64,000 nucleotides of DNA from Burhinus oedicnemus (GCA_008921705.1 VFFE01006056.1:311251-375250), one strand, 5' to 3'; shown: positions 49,601 to 62,278, counted from the stretch's first letter. Numbers and translations: made by a program. The notes: generated by a model from the sequence alone, not told the origin.

Positions 49601-52600
49601 TAATCAAAGATGGGTTGGTTGGCTCTGTGCAGGGGTAACTGCGTGACACTGTGGCTTGCGTTACGAATGGGCTGAGCACAGTTGCTGCAAGTGCCTCTTC
49701 TGGCCCTGAGATCCAGGAGCTAAGGACAAGGCTCCCTAGGGAAGTGTATCTGGTCCCATGTCTCAAGCGTCACTTTGCCGGCACAATGCCACCAATGCCT
49801 GGCAGTGCACTGAGGGGTCAGTGCCACCGAAGTCTCTTGGTGCACAGGGGTACAGTGCCCAGCTGTTGGGGACAGACCCGGAGGCTCTTGGTCCAGGGAA
49901 GAGCAGCTGTGACTAATCTTCTGCCCTGTGTTGGCTCCTTCCCTGTCTGAGAAGCTGTTACCTATCTTCATTCTCCACCTGCCCTTCTTACTGCCTCCGC
50001 TTCATGCTGCCCCTGCCAGCACCTTTTTATCTCCTCTCTCTGCAGCGTTTTCCTGTTCTCTCCTAAATAGTCCCACTCTCCAAACTGATAAGCCTTTCCC
50101 TTTTCCCAGGTATCACACACTGCTCTTGTGCCCCACCACTTCCCTTCTCTTGTTTCTGTCTTACCTACCTAGACTGTAAACTCCCTGGGGTCCTGCTACC
50201 CTGTAGGTATTTGGTGGGGTTGGCTTTTAGGTTAGAGCTGTAGGGATACCCAGAAATACACATCACCTGACCTGTTTTTTCCAGCGTGGACCATGAGGAG
50301 GTACGTGCTCAAAGTAGAGGAAGGTAGATCCCATTTATCTGCATTAATGCTTGGCTACATGCTCATTAATCCTTGGTGCTGTAGGTCCCACTGTAGAAAG
50401 TGTGATTAATAACAACAACAATAATAATTTACAAAGATTTTTATTTTAGAGGGAAAAAGCAGAGAGAATCTAAAAGCGATCAAAGTTATTGTTCAGATCA
50501 TAAGGCTGAAAGTTACGCTGAAATTAAAATAGTGATTAAAAGTTTTTAATTCTGTACAGTTCTGTCTTTGCTTTTGAACAAAGATTTGTTTCCGAGGTCA
50601 CGGTTTACACCTGAAGCCACCACCAACAGAGGGCCGTTCTTCTCAGCGCCATCTGCTGGAATATTCATCTAGCAATGAAGGGAGGGGAACAATTTTGAAT
50701 ATGACGTGTCATCCTGCAGAATTTCCTTGCTGGAGCAGGAGGAGAGACCAAGCACTACGGCGTTGCAAGCTGGGGCCAGCACTCCTTTTCTCTGTGGTAG
50801 CCTGACCATGCTTTCTCCATCCAGTGGTTGGAGAAAGCAAAACAGCGTCAGCGGAACTCAGCAATCTGGTCTCACCCCTGCCAGTCCTGGATCGAGAGAT
50901 CCTGAAATGTTTTCCGAAGTATTTCGGTGTTTGCCTAGGGCAGACTTCAGCAAGAGAAGCAGCAAGGGTCACTCTGGTGTGCAGGCTTCTGAGTACGTGT
51001 GTGAACCCTTGCTAAGAGGGAGGAGAGAGAGATCAAGTCAGACGTGCCAGCAACGGTGGCTACGTTTCCTTTTCCTGCTAATGTCCCTGAACAATTGCAA
51101 TATTTAAATGTTCGCTGCACCTTCAGGGTTTTTTTCGACCTTAATATTTTTTCAAGCTAAGGATCAGAGCCAGCAGATTTCTATTGTTTCTGAGCTGTGC
51201 CTTTCTAAAGCAAATAGTTAGTTAGGGCGTGCACCTCCGCCGCACCGGCCCCTTCCCACCCGCCTCCCTTGGGTGCCTACGGGCTGTCAAGCTGTGTGTT
51301 ATCTCCCACTGGTGGGATGAGGGACCTGCTCTAGTCAATTTGGAAAAATAATCGACTTCGGGCTGATGATTGGCACTGTGACGATCATGTTTGCTGATCG
51401 AAACATTGACTTTCCCTGGCAGGAAATGAACATTGTAGAAATGATGTGGAAGTGTTATTTTTTTAAACATTTCAAAATGTGGGCTAGAGAGAGAAAGAAA
51501 AGGGAGTGCAACAGGAAAAAAAAAAAAAAGAAGAAAGAAAATGACTACCCTCAAAATATGTTTTCCCTTGTAATGTTTGCAATGTGCTTTGGAAGCTGGG
51601 AGATTAAATTTCTTTTTCTAATGCTGTTTGCCAGAGTGACAAAAATTGTGCCTGTCTTTTCTCCTGTGTTTCAGTGGCACAGGAGCCAGTGTAGCCCAGT
51701 TTCTTAGCATTTGCTGTTCATGCAGCATCTTTGATAATATTAAGAGTGATGTGTGCAACTCTGGAATACTGTTTAACTGCAGCAGGTAGGAGAGCACGTG
51801 TCTTCTGGGAGAATCTGGCTGCTGCTTCGTTTTAATTTTTTTGGAAAAGCTCTTATCTCAGTGTAGTGGTAAATACATATATTTTTTTAATGGCAACATT
51901 TTAAAAGTGAATTTTGTTCAGATTCCCAGCCACGTGCAGTTCTGACCCTGCAGATGTTTAAACATATGTGTACGCTGTGTGTGTATGGTGCATGTGACAT
52001 CAACAAACATTTTGATATGTTTAAAAATATTTTCACACCATGCTCTTGAAGTCAGTGAAACTTTCTGTGCACATGCAATTGCACATGGGTAAACTGTTTT
52101 TGATCATCAGAAGATTGTTGACGTATCCTGTTTTTAAGCTTAAATGGAAGCAGGCTACATAAAGCATACAGGAAACAGGGGTACACACTAGCTGACTATA
52201 ATCACCTATATTCAGACAGAGACTTGTATCTCTAGGGTCTCTCTAAAGTGGCTGGAGATAGAGATATTACTCCAGAGATGATTCAAAGCGCTTACTTAAT
52301 TTAGGCACTTCGGGAGACTAGTCTTCTAATTTTGGTGCAAAAAATCAGGTGGTGTGAATAGCCCTCCCTGTTTTAATTCCTGGGTGCAAGTCATCCAGAA
52401 AATGGTTGTTGCCTTGTAAATAAATGGCGGGAGTACTAACAGCACCAGTGGCTCCAATAAGGACTTCCTGCGTCCCCCCAGGAAGCTAATTAACCTCCCC
52501 TGCTCCATCCTGCGATGCGTGCACGCCAGGCTCTGCAGGGCTTTCGTGAGCCGTGCTCGTTAATATTGGCATCGCACCCTGAGACCCTGGGAGGAAAGGT

Positions 52601-54034
52601 GGAAGAGAAGAGGAAATATTTTTGCAGTAGACAGCCGCTTGATTTCTCCCCTATTAAGGGAGGTGACGAGGGCAATTTGTGAAGGCTGGGCACAGGAGGG
52701 ATGTGTGGAAGCTCAGCCGGCGCTCGCCTCCCTGCGAGCAGGGAGGACCTTGACTCTGGGAGCTGGTGGCTGCGGCTGTCCCGTGTGAGGCTTTCCTCTA
52801 AAAAGAGCAGGAAAACACCACCTTGCCAGACAAAACCCATCCGTGAGTCCCTGCCCCACACTGCTGCTGGACACCAGCAGTATCCCTGGGGGAGCCCCTT
52901 AGCACGCCGCACGTGAGAGGTGCCAAGGGAAGAGATGACTTTGCTCTGCAGCTGCATCTCTCATCCACACAGGGAAAACACTAATGAGTTTCGTGTCCCT
53001 GCTGCAGCCTCTAGTGTGACTTTGTCTGTAGCAGAAAAAGATGGTGGCTGCTGTCGAGCTGCAGTGGCACCGGCACTGGGGACCGAAATATCCTGGGTAG
53101 GGGGGCACGCTGAAATTCATCTCTTAGTGCTGCAGACTTGCAAATTAAGTCTTTTACTCTTGTAAGTCCCCTGAGTGGAACAGACAGGACTCTGCTCCCA
53201 GCAGCAATCCTTGCTGCAGAGCAGAAGGTGAGTTGTATTTTTTTGCTGTTTTCAGCCTCCCAAACTTTCATTTTTGTCAACTGACGGTGAGAGGTGTTGG
53301 TTGTCTCTGAAGCAGCATGGGCAGACTCACGCTGAAAGACTTAGCTCTCCTATGAAAGGATGAGTGGGAGGACTGGCACAGAGTTGAGCTTGATTAGTAT
53401 TGAGCGTAAGTTTTTCCTTGACAAGTCTTTGGCACATTTCTGATTACTTACCTCTTCTCTGTGCCAAGTCCTTGCAAGACATGTACTGAATGTCCAGTGC
53501 CAAACAATCTTTTTAAATATTAATCGCTAAGAAAGCACATAAATTCTATGGTTCAGAAACTGTGTATGTGTCATTTGATCTAAACCAAAACAACTTGGGG
53601 CCACACTTGGTTTCAGTTTCTTGTTTTCTGTGTTTTAGAGTATTTTCTCCCTATAAACCACTTATCCGTGCAGACCGGATTATGGCTGGCCCTTGCTTGT
53701 GTGTAAACAGGTGCAATTCTTGTCATTAACCTTGTGCTATGGCCAGCTTAATTCCCAGTCTTGGTGCTAGCGTGGATGGCAAGAATGAGCGGAGCTGGAA
53801 AAGCCTGCTGGGTCAGGGCTTTCACAGATCACGCAGTGTCTGCACCACAGGTAACTTCTTGCTCCTGCTCTACCCCTGAAGAAGCCAACCCCAGATTACA
53901 AAGGTGCGTAAGGGCCTTTCTTTGTGGTGGTATCTAAACTGAAGCAAGGATAGCAGGAATGCCCATAGCCTTTATTTTGGTGTTGTTCTCCTTAGGTGTG
54001 AGGTTTGATCAGATACTTGAGCCTGAGAAAAGGT
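43651..54034. other. Unassigned unique sequence (about 10.4 kb)
   Basis: This is the longest stretch without a recognised transposon. Open frames of up to 155 codons occur on both strands, none with a known domain. A purine-rich run ending in 14 A lies at 51485-51540. GCACATG is repeated at 52069 and 52081 around the palindrome TGCAATTGCA (52074-52083). I see no named gene, though exons too short or too divergent to recognise could be present. Confidence 0.4.
44014..44034. repeat. Three perfect copies of the 7-mer ATTTGTA
   Basis: ATTTGTA is repeated three times head to tail with no mismatch. It is a very short tandem repeat, probably of replication-slippage origin. Confidence 0.9.
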
Positions 54035-54657
54035 TTGCAAGTGGCAAAAGTAGCCCTGCTGAGAAGGACTTGGGGATACGGGTGGATGAGAAGCTCAACA
54101 TGAGCTGGCAACGTGCACTTGTAGCCCAGGGGGCCAACCATATCCTCGGCTGCATCAAAGGAAGCGTGGCCAGCAGGTCGAGGGAGGTGATTCTGTCCCT
54201 CTACTCCACTCTGGTGAGACTCCACCTGGAGTACTGCATCCAGCTCTGGAGCCCTCAGCACTGGAAAGACACGGACCTGTTGGAGCAGGTCCAGAGGAGT
54301 GCCACAAAAATGATCAGACAGATAGAACACCTCTCCTATGAGGACGGGCTGAGAGAGTTGGGGTTGTTCAGCCTGGAGAAGAGAAGGCTCCAGGGAGACC
54401 TTATTGCAGCCTTTCAGTATTTAAAGATGGCCTACAGGAAAGATAGGGACAAACTTTTTGGCAGGGCCTGTTGTGATAGGACAAGGGGTAATGGTTTTAA
54501 ACTAAAAGAGGGAAGATTTAGATTTGATATGGGCAATAAATTCTTTACACTGAGGGTGGTGGAATGGTGGAACAGGTTGCCCAGAGAGGTGGTAGATGCC
54601 CCATCCCTGGAAACATTCAACGTCAGGTTGGATGGGGCTCTGAGCAGCCTGATTTAG
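53959..54657 (+). pseudogene. C-terminal part of CR1 ORF2, fused by chance to upstream codons
   Basis: The open stretch is 232 codons. The first ~34 residues are not CR1-like and come from flanking DNA. From residue 35 the family order is clear: EKDLGIRV (35-42), a GCIKGSVASRSREVILSLYS segment, LVRLHLEYCIQLW, an [20 protein letters not shown] stretch and [17 protein letters not shown] near the end. Compared with a full CR1 ORF2, the endonuclease and all catalytic reverse-transcriptase motifs are absent, so no activity is possible. The frame ends at the natural ORF2 stop position, and no inactivating stop has yet arisen in the retained part. Confidence 0.88.
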
Positions 54658-54750
54658 TTGAAGATGTCCCTGCTTATTGCAGGGGGGTTGGACTAGATGA
54701 CTTTTACAGGTCCCTTCTAACCCAAACTATTCTATGATTCTATGATTCTA
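54035..54750 (+). mobile_element. CR1 LINE, 5'-truncated, ~0.7 kb
   Basis: Recognisable CR1 sequence begins near the AGAAGGACTTGGGGATACGG block and continues through the end of ORF2 (stop TAG at 54655-54657), the 3' UTR with 'gttggactagatgacttt' and 'ggtcccttctaacccaaa', and an ATTCTATGATTCTATGATTCTA tail. The whole remaining coding part is open. It shares its 3' UTR type with the fragments at 1.9-2.3 and 13.2 kb and differs from the 33/57-kb subfamily. Confidence 0.94.
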
Positions 54751-55959
54751 AAGGATATAGGACGTCTTTTGTTCTTTCCTTTCTCAAGCAAGCAGCCTTC
54801 CTGCTTCACCTGCCCAGGCCCTGACTCTCACCTGGCCTGTTGGTGAATTGGTTTGTCTTCCTATACTGGCTTATTTAAAAAAAAAGGAAAAGACATTTTC
54901 TGCTGTTTTTATGTGCGAGGGAAGAGCCACCTTGTGAAATTTCACTGTGAGCCTTACAGCTGAGCAAGGTTTACTCTGGTCAGGTTGCACCATATGTTCT
55001 TCAAGTCTTCAAGTCAAGTCTGTGGGAACAGTTCAGAGAGAATCTCAACTTTGTAAAAAAAGAAGATAAAAGTTTGAAATCGGTAAAGTGATTCTTCCTT
55101 CACTGGAAGGGAATGCATTCACTGGACACAGCTAGTAAATAGAAGACATTAGTAGTTTTACTTTTCTTTTCAGTCAGATCAGTCAACTTTGACTCTCTAG
55201 TACTTCTCAATGATAAGACCTGAAGGCAGGAGATCCACCCCACCTTTAGCACTTACAGCCATACCAGAGTAGGAGGGGGAAACCTGCAAGTAACTGGCTC
55301 AATTTAGACAGTGACTGAGCTGCTGCTCCCTGTCATGAGCCATTAAAAACAGGGCCAGTTACTCTGGCACCTTCTCAGCGTCGGGTGGCAGGCACTAAGG
55401 CTTGAAAGTTTCAGGGTGATGATGTGCTACCCGCACAGACAGTGAACAGAGTGATGTACATCAGGGGTTCTCGTATTGCTTTTCATGTCTTCCCATTCTT
55501 CCTATTTCAAAGACAATATTCAAATGTATTTCAAAAAGTTCTGCATGCTCTTTGATGCCCTCGGATCCAGTTCCTCTGGGGACAGAACAGAAATCTCTAG
55601 TGTATTCCCTTTATTTCTGCTCTCTGGGCTTCTTCTGCCCGTAGACAATAAGTGTTTTTGCTTCTCTGTGTGGGCAATTCCTCTCATAAGACATGAAGCT
55701 ATTTCAGCCTAGTTTTGCAAGACAAGTGCAAATTATGCCACAGAAAAAGAGAATATGGATTCCCCTGCCTTTGTCATCTGACAGTGTGTGAAGTCTGCCA
55801 AAAAGTCTCAGAATTTCCCTTTAAGTTGGAGAAGTCATCTTGATTAAAACTTGCCTTTCTTCTATTGGCCTATGAAACCTCAAACTTTCTTGAATCTCAC
55901 TTCAGTTCACACTGACGATGTAGAAGCAGCTACTGCTTTCAGGGAAAATGCCATGTTTT
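54751..55959. other. Unassigned unique sequence
   Basis: No gene or repeat I can support. 'tcaggggttctcgtattg' at about 55461 slightly resembles the end of hAT-type DNA transposons, but no partner terminus is seen. Confidence 0.45.
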
Positions 55960-56440
55960 CCACTTTCAAAATGTGCATGTTTTGAAATTAATTTTTGTTT
56001 GGCTTCAGAACAAAATCCAGGTGTTTCAAAATGTCACCTTTCCAAAAAGTTTTGAGTGGGGCAAATTTTCTATAATTTTAATTTCAAAGCCCAGAAATGT
56101 GTTTTTGTATTTTGTACTTTCACTTGTATTTTGTTTCAATAATTTTCACTATTTTTTGACCTGCCTCAAGTCATATGTACTGATCTGGTTAATTTATTGT
56201 AATGTAGAAATATTGTAGTATTGTAGTAGAAATATTGTATTGTAGTAGAAATATTCTATTCTGTTTACTTTTTGCCCAGGGATAACGTATCACAGGGGTA
56301 GCTATGTAGGACTGAAAATGTATAATAAACTTTTAAACTACAATTTGAAATGTTTCATTTTAAAATATTGCATGGGAATACAAATCAAAATGAACATATT
56401 TTATGTGATATCAATTTTAAAACAATGCCATTTTTGACCT
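55960..56440. repeat. AT-rich tract with recurring TTTCAAAATG words and a palindrome
   Basis: TTTCAAAATG recurs (55964, 56025 region), and the related words AATTTGAAATG and TTTCATTTTAAAAT appear near 56340-56370. At 55964-55987, TTTCAAAA and TTTTGAAA are perfect 8-bp arms around TGTGCATG. The tract looks like an old palindromic, AT-rich interspersed repeat, but I cannot name the family and it may be low-complexity DNA only. Confidence 0.4.
56204..56260. repeat. Three copies of a 19-bp tandem repeat
   Basis: Three successive 19-base units of the type GTAGTAGAAATATTGTATT are found at 56204, 56223 and 56242. The first unit differs in phase (GTAGAAATATTGTAGTATT) and the third has one C substitution. 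It is a small minisatellite within AT-rich DNA. Confidence 0.85.
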
Positions 56441-57509
56441 GAAATTTACTTCCTTAGCCTCTCTTTAGAAGCTGTAGCTCAAATACATAGGAAAGCACTA
56501 CGGTTCTTTACAATTTGATAGTTTTTTTGGTTCTAGACATGTCTCAGTTTTGCTTAAAGATCATTGATGCAAAGAAAAGGGCATATAAGTGAAGATAATG
56601 CACATCTATTTTGAGCAAAGATTTGACTAGCTCTTTCTAGCCAGCCAACCCCCGCCCCCCCCCCAAGTGACTACACACTTTTTGCTTAGCTCCGTACCAT
56701 TACTAAAGCTGCTATAACAGCAAGGTGATTCTTTTAAAATGTGGTTTACATGATGGGATGAGAATCCCAAAACAATTCATTGTGGAAATGCAGTCGTCCT
56801 ACCTGCTGCCAAGAAATGTAGTCTGACTTCTGTGTCTACATTAAGTGAGGTTAGCTCACGTTCAGGTTGTAAAGTAAACTTCAGGCTGTTGAGGGTGATG
56901 GAGTCAACTAATACAGTGGTTCAGCTGTGGGATATAGCTGTTCACTTTAAGTGGAAACCCAGGAGCATATCATGTCATATCATATTTAGGTTTGCAGACC
57001 TGTGTGATTTTCTTTGGGACTAACTCTGACACAGTGCATCAGTGGCATAATCATTAAAAAAACTTCAGAGAGCCTTGCTGCAACTAAGGAGCATGACTTC
57101 CTTGCTAAAATTAGCTGTGTTTGAGGGTATGAAGGGGGGAGAGGAGAAAGGAGTGGAATTAGTCACAGTAATGTCAGCTTTGGGTTAAGTCCAAGTGAAA
57201 TCCAGTGAAGCATTTCTGTAGCTTTGTGTTTTCCAAGGGCTGTACATTGCTTCTTTGGACAAATTAAGTACTGCAATTCTTTGACATCTCCAAGATTCCC
57301 AATTAAGTTTAAAGGATCCAACATCCACTCATCTCCACTGCCCAGCTGAAGACACTTCCCTTCCCTCTCTGATATCCTTCCAGCTGCTTGACCCCGCACC
57401 ACTTGAGCAGGGGCTGATTACAGATTGAGTCACTTGCCTGGGAGGAGTGGTGGCATTTCAAGCCCTTGGCAGGAGGAGAGGAGCTGGAAGACTTGGAAGC
57501 GGTTGTCAG
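56441..57509. other. Unassigned sequence
   Basis: No gene is recognisable. A C-run with one G lies at 56648-56665. Confidence 0.5.
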
Positions 57510-57962
57510 TCATAGAATTACAGAATCATAGAATTACCTATGTTGGAAGGGACCTTTAAGATCATCGAGTCCAACTGTTAACCTAACACTGCCAAAACCA
57601 CCACTAAACCATGTCCCTCAGCACCACGTCTACCCATCTTTTAAATACCTCCAGGGATGGCGATTCTACCACTTCCCTGGGCAGCCTGTTCTAATGCTTG
57701 ATAACCCTTTCAGTGAAGAAATTTTTCCTAATATCCACTCTAAACCTCCCCTGGTGCAGCTTCAGGCCATTTCCTCTGGTCCTATCACTTGTTACTTGGG
57801 AGAGGAGATCGACCCCCACCTCTCTACAACCTTCTTTCAGGTAGTTGTAGAAAGCGATAAGGACTCCCCTCAGCCTCCTTTTCTCCAGGCTAAACAACCC
57901 CAGCTCCCTCAGCCGCTCCTCATAAGACACGTGCTCTAAACCCCTCACCAGCTTCTCTGCCT
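57510..57962 (-). mobile_element. CR1 LINE 3' end, same subfamily as the 33-kb copy
   Basis: The plus strand starts with CATAGAATTACAGAATCATAGAATTACC (the reversed tail), then 'ggaagggacctttaagatca' and ORF2 in reverse, to a break after CCTCACCAGCTTC. On the minus strand the last ~110 codons are readable in one frame ([20 protein letters not shown] and onward). That frame extends by chance into upstream unique DNA, giving a 198-codon composite open frame (58287 to 57691) that is not a gene. By eye it differs from the copy at 33171-34047 only at scattered single bases across ~450 bases. Confidence 0.95.
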
Positions 57963-60536
57963 CTACGCCTCCACGCCATGTGCTGGGGCTGGCCATGGCT
58001 TTCAGAGGGCTGAAGGTTCCCTGGCTGGTGCTTGCGGGTTCACAGCCCCAGCCAGAGCCCTTGGTGGGGTGCCCCAGCCTCAAACAGCCCAAGGCTGCAG
58101 GGAGAGCCTGTGGTTCTGGCTCCTGAAAGCTGGGACACTGCTCCCCCCGCCACCGCCCCAGGCCCAGAAAGCTTCTCACTTCACCCAGCAACATGATGTC
58201 AGGGAAGAGATAAAAAACCACCCCCCTCTCCGCCCCCTCCAAGTAGGCTAAGTGCTGATCTCTTTCATGTCTCTGATGTCTTATCACATTTCAGATGCTG
58301 TCACTACACCCGGCTGGGATATTTTCAGTGGAAATACCTAAGGAGAAACGAGAACAGTTTTGGTAAAAATAAATATCCAGAACTCAGCCTCCTTTGCATT
58401 GCAATGTGATGGGATTTGGAAAGAGTAAAAAGATGTGTGAAAGAAAGAGCTTGTTTATGCAGGAAGCTGCTGTGAAGCAGGACAAACTGGGCTTCACAGC
58501 TCAGTGCTGCCGTGCCCGAGCTGTTTCCAGTGTTGGAGTTAGTCATTTGGAAACCACCTGCAGTGTAAAAAACCATCCTTTCTACTGGGGCTTTCTCTGC
58601 AAACCTCTCACCGGTGCTGTCATGAGACAGGCAGCACCGTTCCCCAGCCCCTCCGTGGTGTACCGCAGACTTTCCCACCTCTTCAGTCAATGTCTGCTTC
58701 AGTCAATTAAAAATTATTTGTGCCTTGCTCTACTACGTGGTTGGAGTGCATGTGTGTGCACATACTTTGCAAGTCATTTGCAGCTTATAATGCCTCACAG
58801 ACTGAAGATGCTGCTGTATATCCGCAAAATAGGAATATAGTCTCTGATAAACAAGGGAGACAGAGCTAGGACTCAGACAGATGGAAGCTTGAGTGCACCT
58901 ACTGCTGCACCTGCGTTCCTCTGAAGTGGCCTCCTGTTGAGGAGGGTCTGCTATAAAGGCCTGCTAGCCACAGCTGGGCATGTCGGCTGTTCTCTGGAGC
59001 GGGATTCCAAGAAGTAGTATATACACTGCAGTGTGTATAGGGGCTTCCTTTGGGCTCTGGAAAGGTCCACGGCTCCTACACCTGCTTTTCCTGGTTCTTC
59101 AGAGCCATGTGAAGGTGACAAGTGCTGACTGTCTAAATAGATGCTTGATAGAAAATACTCTCATCTCCGTAGACCACTCTTCCATTTTCACTCTGCTTTT
59201 CAATAGACTTCCTGTTACCTTTGTGGTATTGACATGTGAGCAGGACCCCGTGTGATAAACTGTGCGTGTGCCCTCACCCTTGTGAATTAACTTACCTCTT
59301 CTGGACATAGAGGCGCATCCCACCTTTGCCGCAGGGGAAGACTTTGCATGGACGGTTACCCTAAAGCACCCAAAATCACACTGTAGCCTACCTGGACGCA
59401 GTTGGGGTTCACTTACCGTGGTGGGGCGAGGCTCGGTGATCAACCTGCAGCGGCAAACGCATGGTGAGCCCAGCCGTGCCAGCTGCTCTGGTACGGCATG
59501 TCAGCATTCTCCCAAACGGCTGTCTTGCACACACCGGTTATTGAGTTACCGCTTTCAGAGATGCCGGCCAGCAGCTTGTTACACCGGAGAGCTCGTACAC
59601 ATCAGCGGGATCAAGGACACTCTCTGTGGAAGGAAAGAGCAGCTGAATAAATAATACATGTTTCCTTTTTATAAAATTGCTTTCCTTCTCCAGGAGGTTG
59701 AGTGCCTTTCAAGGGTGCAAACAAGAGAAGCTTTGGCCTCTGACTAAGCCTTGGAAACCTGGTAGAAAACAGAACAAAGTATTGTGTCATACTCCAGAAA
59801 CAAAGGAGCAGCAGCAGCACCGATATCTCCCCTCCTACTGCAGCAGTTTCTGCAGGACGCTAAATAATATTTACCAGATTTGTACGTATGTCTCTAAGGA
59901 ATTCTGAAAACACTTTTAGAAATACCTGTCCCTGTTTCAATTATCTCCGTTCAGCAAGTAGCACTATTGCTACTCAGTGGGGTCTGAAACATTAATGACA
60001 TTTCCCAGCAGGGGCCCAGATGGATGAGGCAAAGTAGAAAGAATTGGTTTAGCCATGGAAAAAAGCATTGAAATCAGAAATCTCAAAGTTATGCTAAGTT
60101 TTGTAATTTTATTAGTTAATTTAACAGTTCATTTAACAACTGTTAATCATTTTTTTAAAAATAATTCTTCTTTCTAATTAGAAACACTTAATATTATATT
60201 GGTATTCTTATTTAAACCTCATGGTTATCTTTCAGTTGTGAAAACTGTAAATTTAACCCTTAATATTGAACTGAGATCCTCACCATTTTGAATGTAGATT
60301 TATAATATGGCTATTAGATGTGCTCTGTAATTATTATTCTTAAATGAACATGACCTCAGATTTATCCGAGCGCCCAAAGATCTTTCAGATATGTGTAGCT
60401 GAGAGAAATTACTCATCCCGTATTTTTTGAACTTGAGTGAGCTTTTTAATAGACTTTCCCAAGTTTCAGATAATGTTAATCATGTAAAACTTTGGAAGGG
60501 AAGATAAGCATCTGCTTTCTCAACAGGAAATTACCG
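57963..60536. other. Unassigned unique sequence
   Basis: No supported gene or repeat. The part 60030-60480 is markedly AT-rich. Confidence 0.45.
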
Positions 60537-60600
60537 TGTCCTGTCCTGTCCTGTCCTGCCCTATCCTATCGTACCCTATTGTACCCTACCCTATTTCCTG
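60537..60600. repeat. Degenerate pentamer repeat (TGTCC/TATCC/TACCC)
   Basis: Twelve or so 5-base units lie head to tail. The first four are TGTCC, followed by TGCCC, TATCC, TATCG, TACCC, TATTG, TACCC, TACCC. The register stays in phase while the unit drifts along the array. Confidence 0.9.
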
Positions 60601-62273
60601 GTGTCAGGATGTAATAACGGAGCATTTTCCAGAATTATGTTGAATGTACTCTGTTTACCAACACTGAAGTAACACTTGTTGCTGGAAGTTTGGTCTTGCT
60701 CTTATCCTCTCTCCCCACGGGGAGGATTGCTTGAGCTGTTCAGTTTCTAAATTACAGTAGGCTTTTTCCCCTTTTATTCTAAACGTACCTGTCACTTGGT
60801 GTTTAGTTAGGGAATGGAAAAAATGACAACTACAGAATTGCACCTTGCAGTAGGAGCCTAATTTGCTTATGTCTGCAAGGGTTGAAGGTCTTGGGGCTCC
60901 TACTTGTACATCAAACCAAACTGAAAGAAAATTTTATTTCCCACACAAGTCAGTCTTCATCCTTGTGCAACAAACTTCTGCTGTGCCTAGAACCTGAATT
61001 TCCCAACCTAATGGGAGCAACCAAGTCTTTAAGAACCTGAGTGGGCAAAATGCTGATTGTCCTAAGCTAGTAGGGAAGGGGGCGAGTTGTAGATGCTCAT
61101 TGTTTAACAGGGTGAATTCTTACTGCCTTTATTGCACCTGCATGTGTGGTTGGTTTGGTTGTTTTTTTTTTCTGATAGATTTTAAGGCTTTCTATCTCAG
61201 TGTCTCATAAAGACATTATTAAGAAGTCAGGTACAATCTATTCACTGAATTCTTCTGAATTGTGATGGAGAACAAAACATACTGCTTTTCTGCTGCTGCA
61301 TAGAGCTGCGGGCCTGGAGGCATCCGATCCTATCGCCTTGCTCACCTGCCTGGAAAGGGATAAGAAAGCAGAGGTGCCAGTACAGACTCTTGCAGTTCTA
61401 GCCAAAGCATGGGAGACTGAGGGAAAGGAGCTTGTTGACATGAAGTTAGAAAGATTTGAAAAGGCAACATATGGACTAAGATATGATAAGGACAGGATGC
61501 CTCTCACTCACAGAAATACCAGGAGATAGTTATAACACTCAGCGATGATACGGAATTTCTTGAAAGCATGCCTTGTCTTTTTACCACCTGCTTCTTTGCA
61601 AGGTGGGGTCAGGATAACACTCCCAAGGGAGATTGCTCCTTCCATCCTGCTATTTCACAATATCAGCTCGCAAAGGGAAGGTGGTTGGAAACAGACCAAC
61701 TCCTGAAAGTCCTGAAGTTGTCTTGGCTCCTAGCTGTCTGGAAGACTGCTTTGCTTAGGTGTGTTATCTCCATGGAAGTAAAAACACCTCACTTTTTTTT
61801 TTAGAATCATCTAAGTCACTTCGAGCACTGGATGTGCTTTCAGAGAAAAATCAGTAAAGCCAAGGGCTAAGTTCTTGGTTATTTACTGGGGACAAAGTTA
61901 TAGTACAGAAATATGAAAAAAATAAATAAAAGCAAACTTCAGATATACTTCACAACTGCACCTCAGATGGGTCTTCTCTGTATCCCTTCCCCTTTACACT
62001 GCAGGCGAAGTTGTTTGTTGTCTCTGCTGCTGAATACAAGTGAGAGGGCATATACTTTCCGAAAATTTCTAACACTCATCCACCCTCTATTTTTTTTTCT
62101 TCTGATCTACCTTTTAGCTTAATCTGGTCTGCATTTAAGATCTACAAAGAATCTTTTCATACTTTTTTCTTCCTCAATTGCAATGTGGCTATGCATCTGT
62201 AATGTAGCATTTGTCATAAGGCTTGTCATAAAGGGGTTCTTTTGGGAAAAAAGTCTAGATTGCTTTTTTTCTG
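60601..62273. other. Unassigned sequence upstream of the LTR
   Basis: No gene or repeat is recognisable. Short T and A runs are common. Confidence 0.45.
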
Positions 62274-62278
62274 CTAAC
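62274..62278. repeat. Target site duplication, left copy
   Basis: CTAAC directly precedes the TG end of the LTR and is repeated directly after its CA end at 63293-63297. Confidence 0.85.

Noticed and set aside
52490..52957. 155-codon minus-strand frame
   Set aside because: GC-rich local composition explains its length. No motif is seen.
55455..55500. Possible hAT-type terminal sequence (CAGGGGTTCTC)
   Set aside because: Only one short match. No opposite terminus or 8-bp duplication could be found.
57691..58287. 198-codon minus-strand frame
   Set aside because: Composite of unique DNA and a CR1 tail. The first ~100 residues match nothing and the rest is retroelement.
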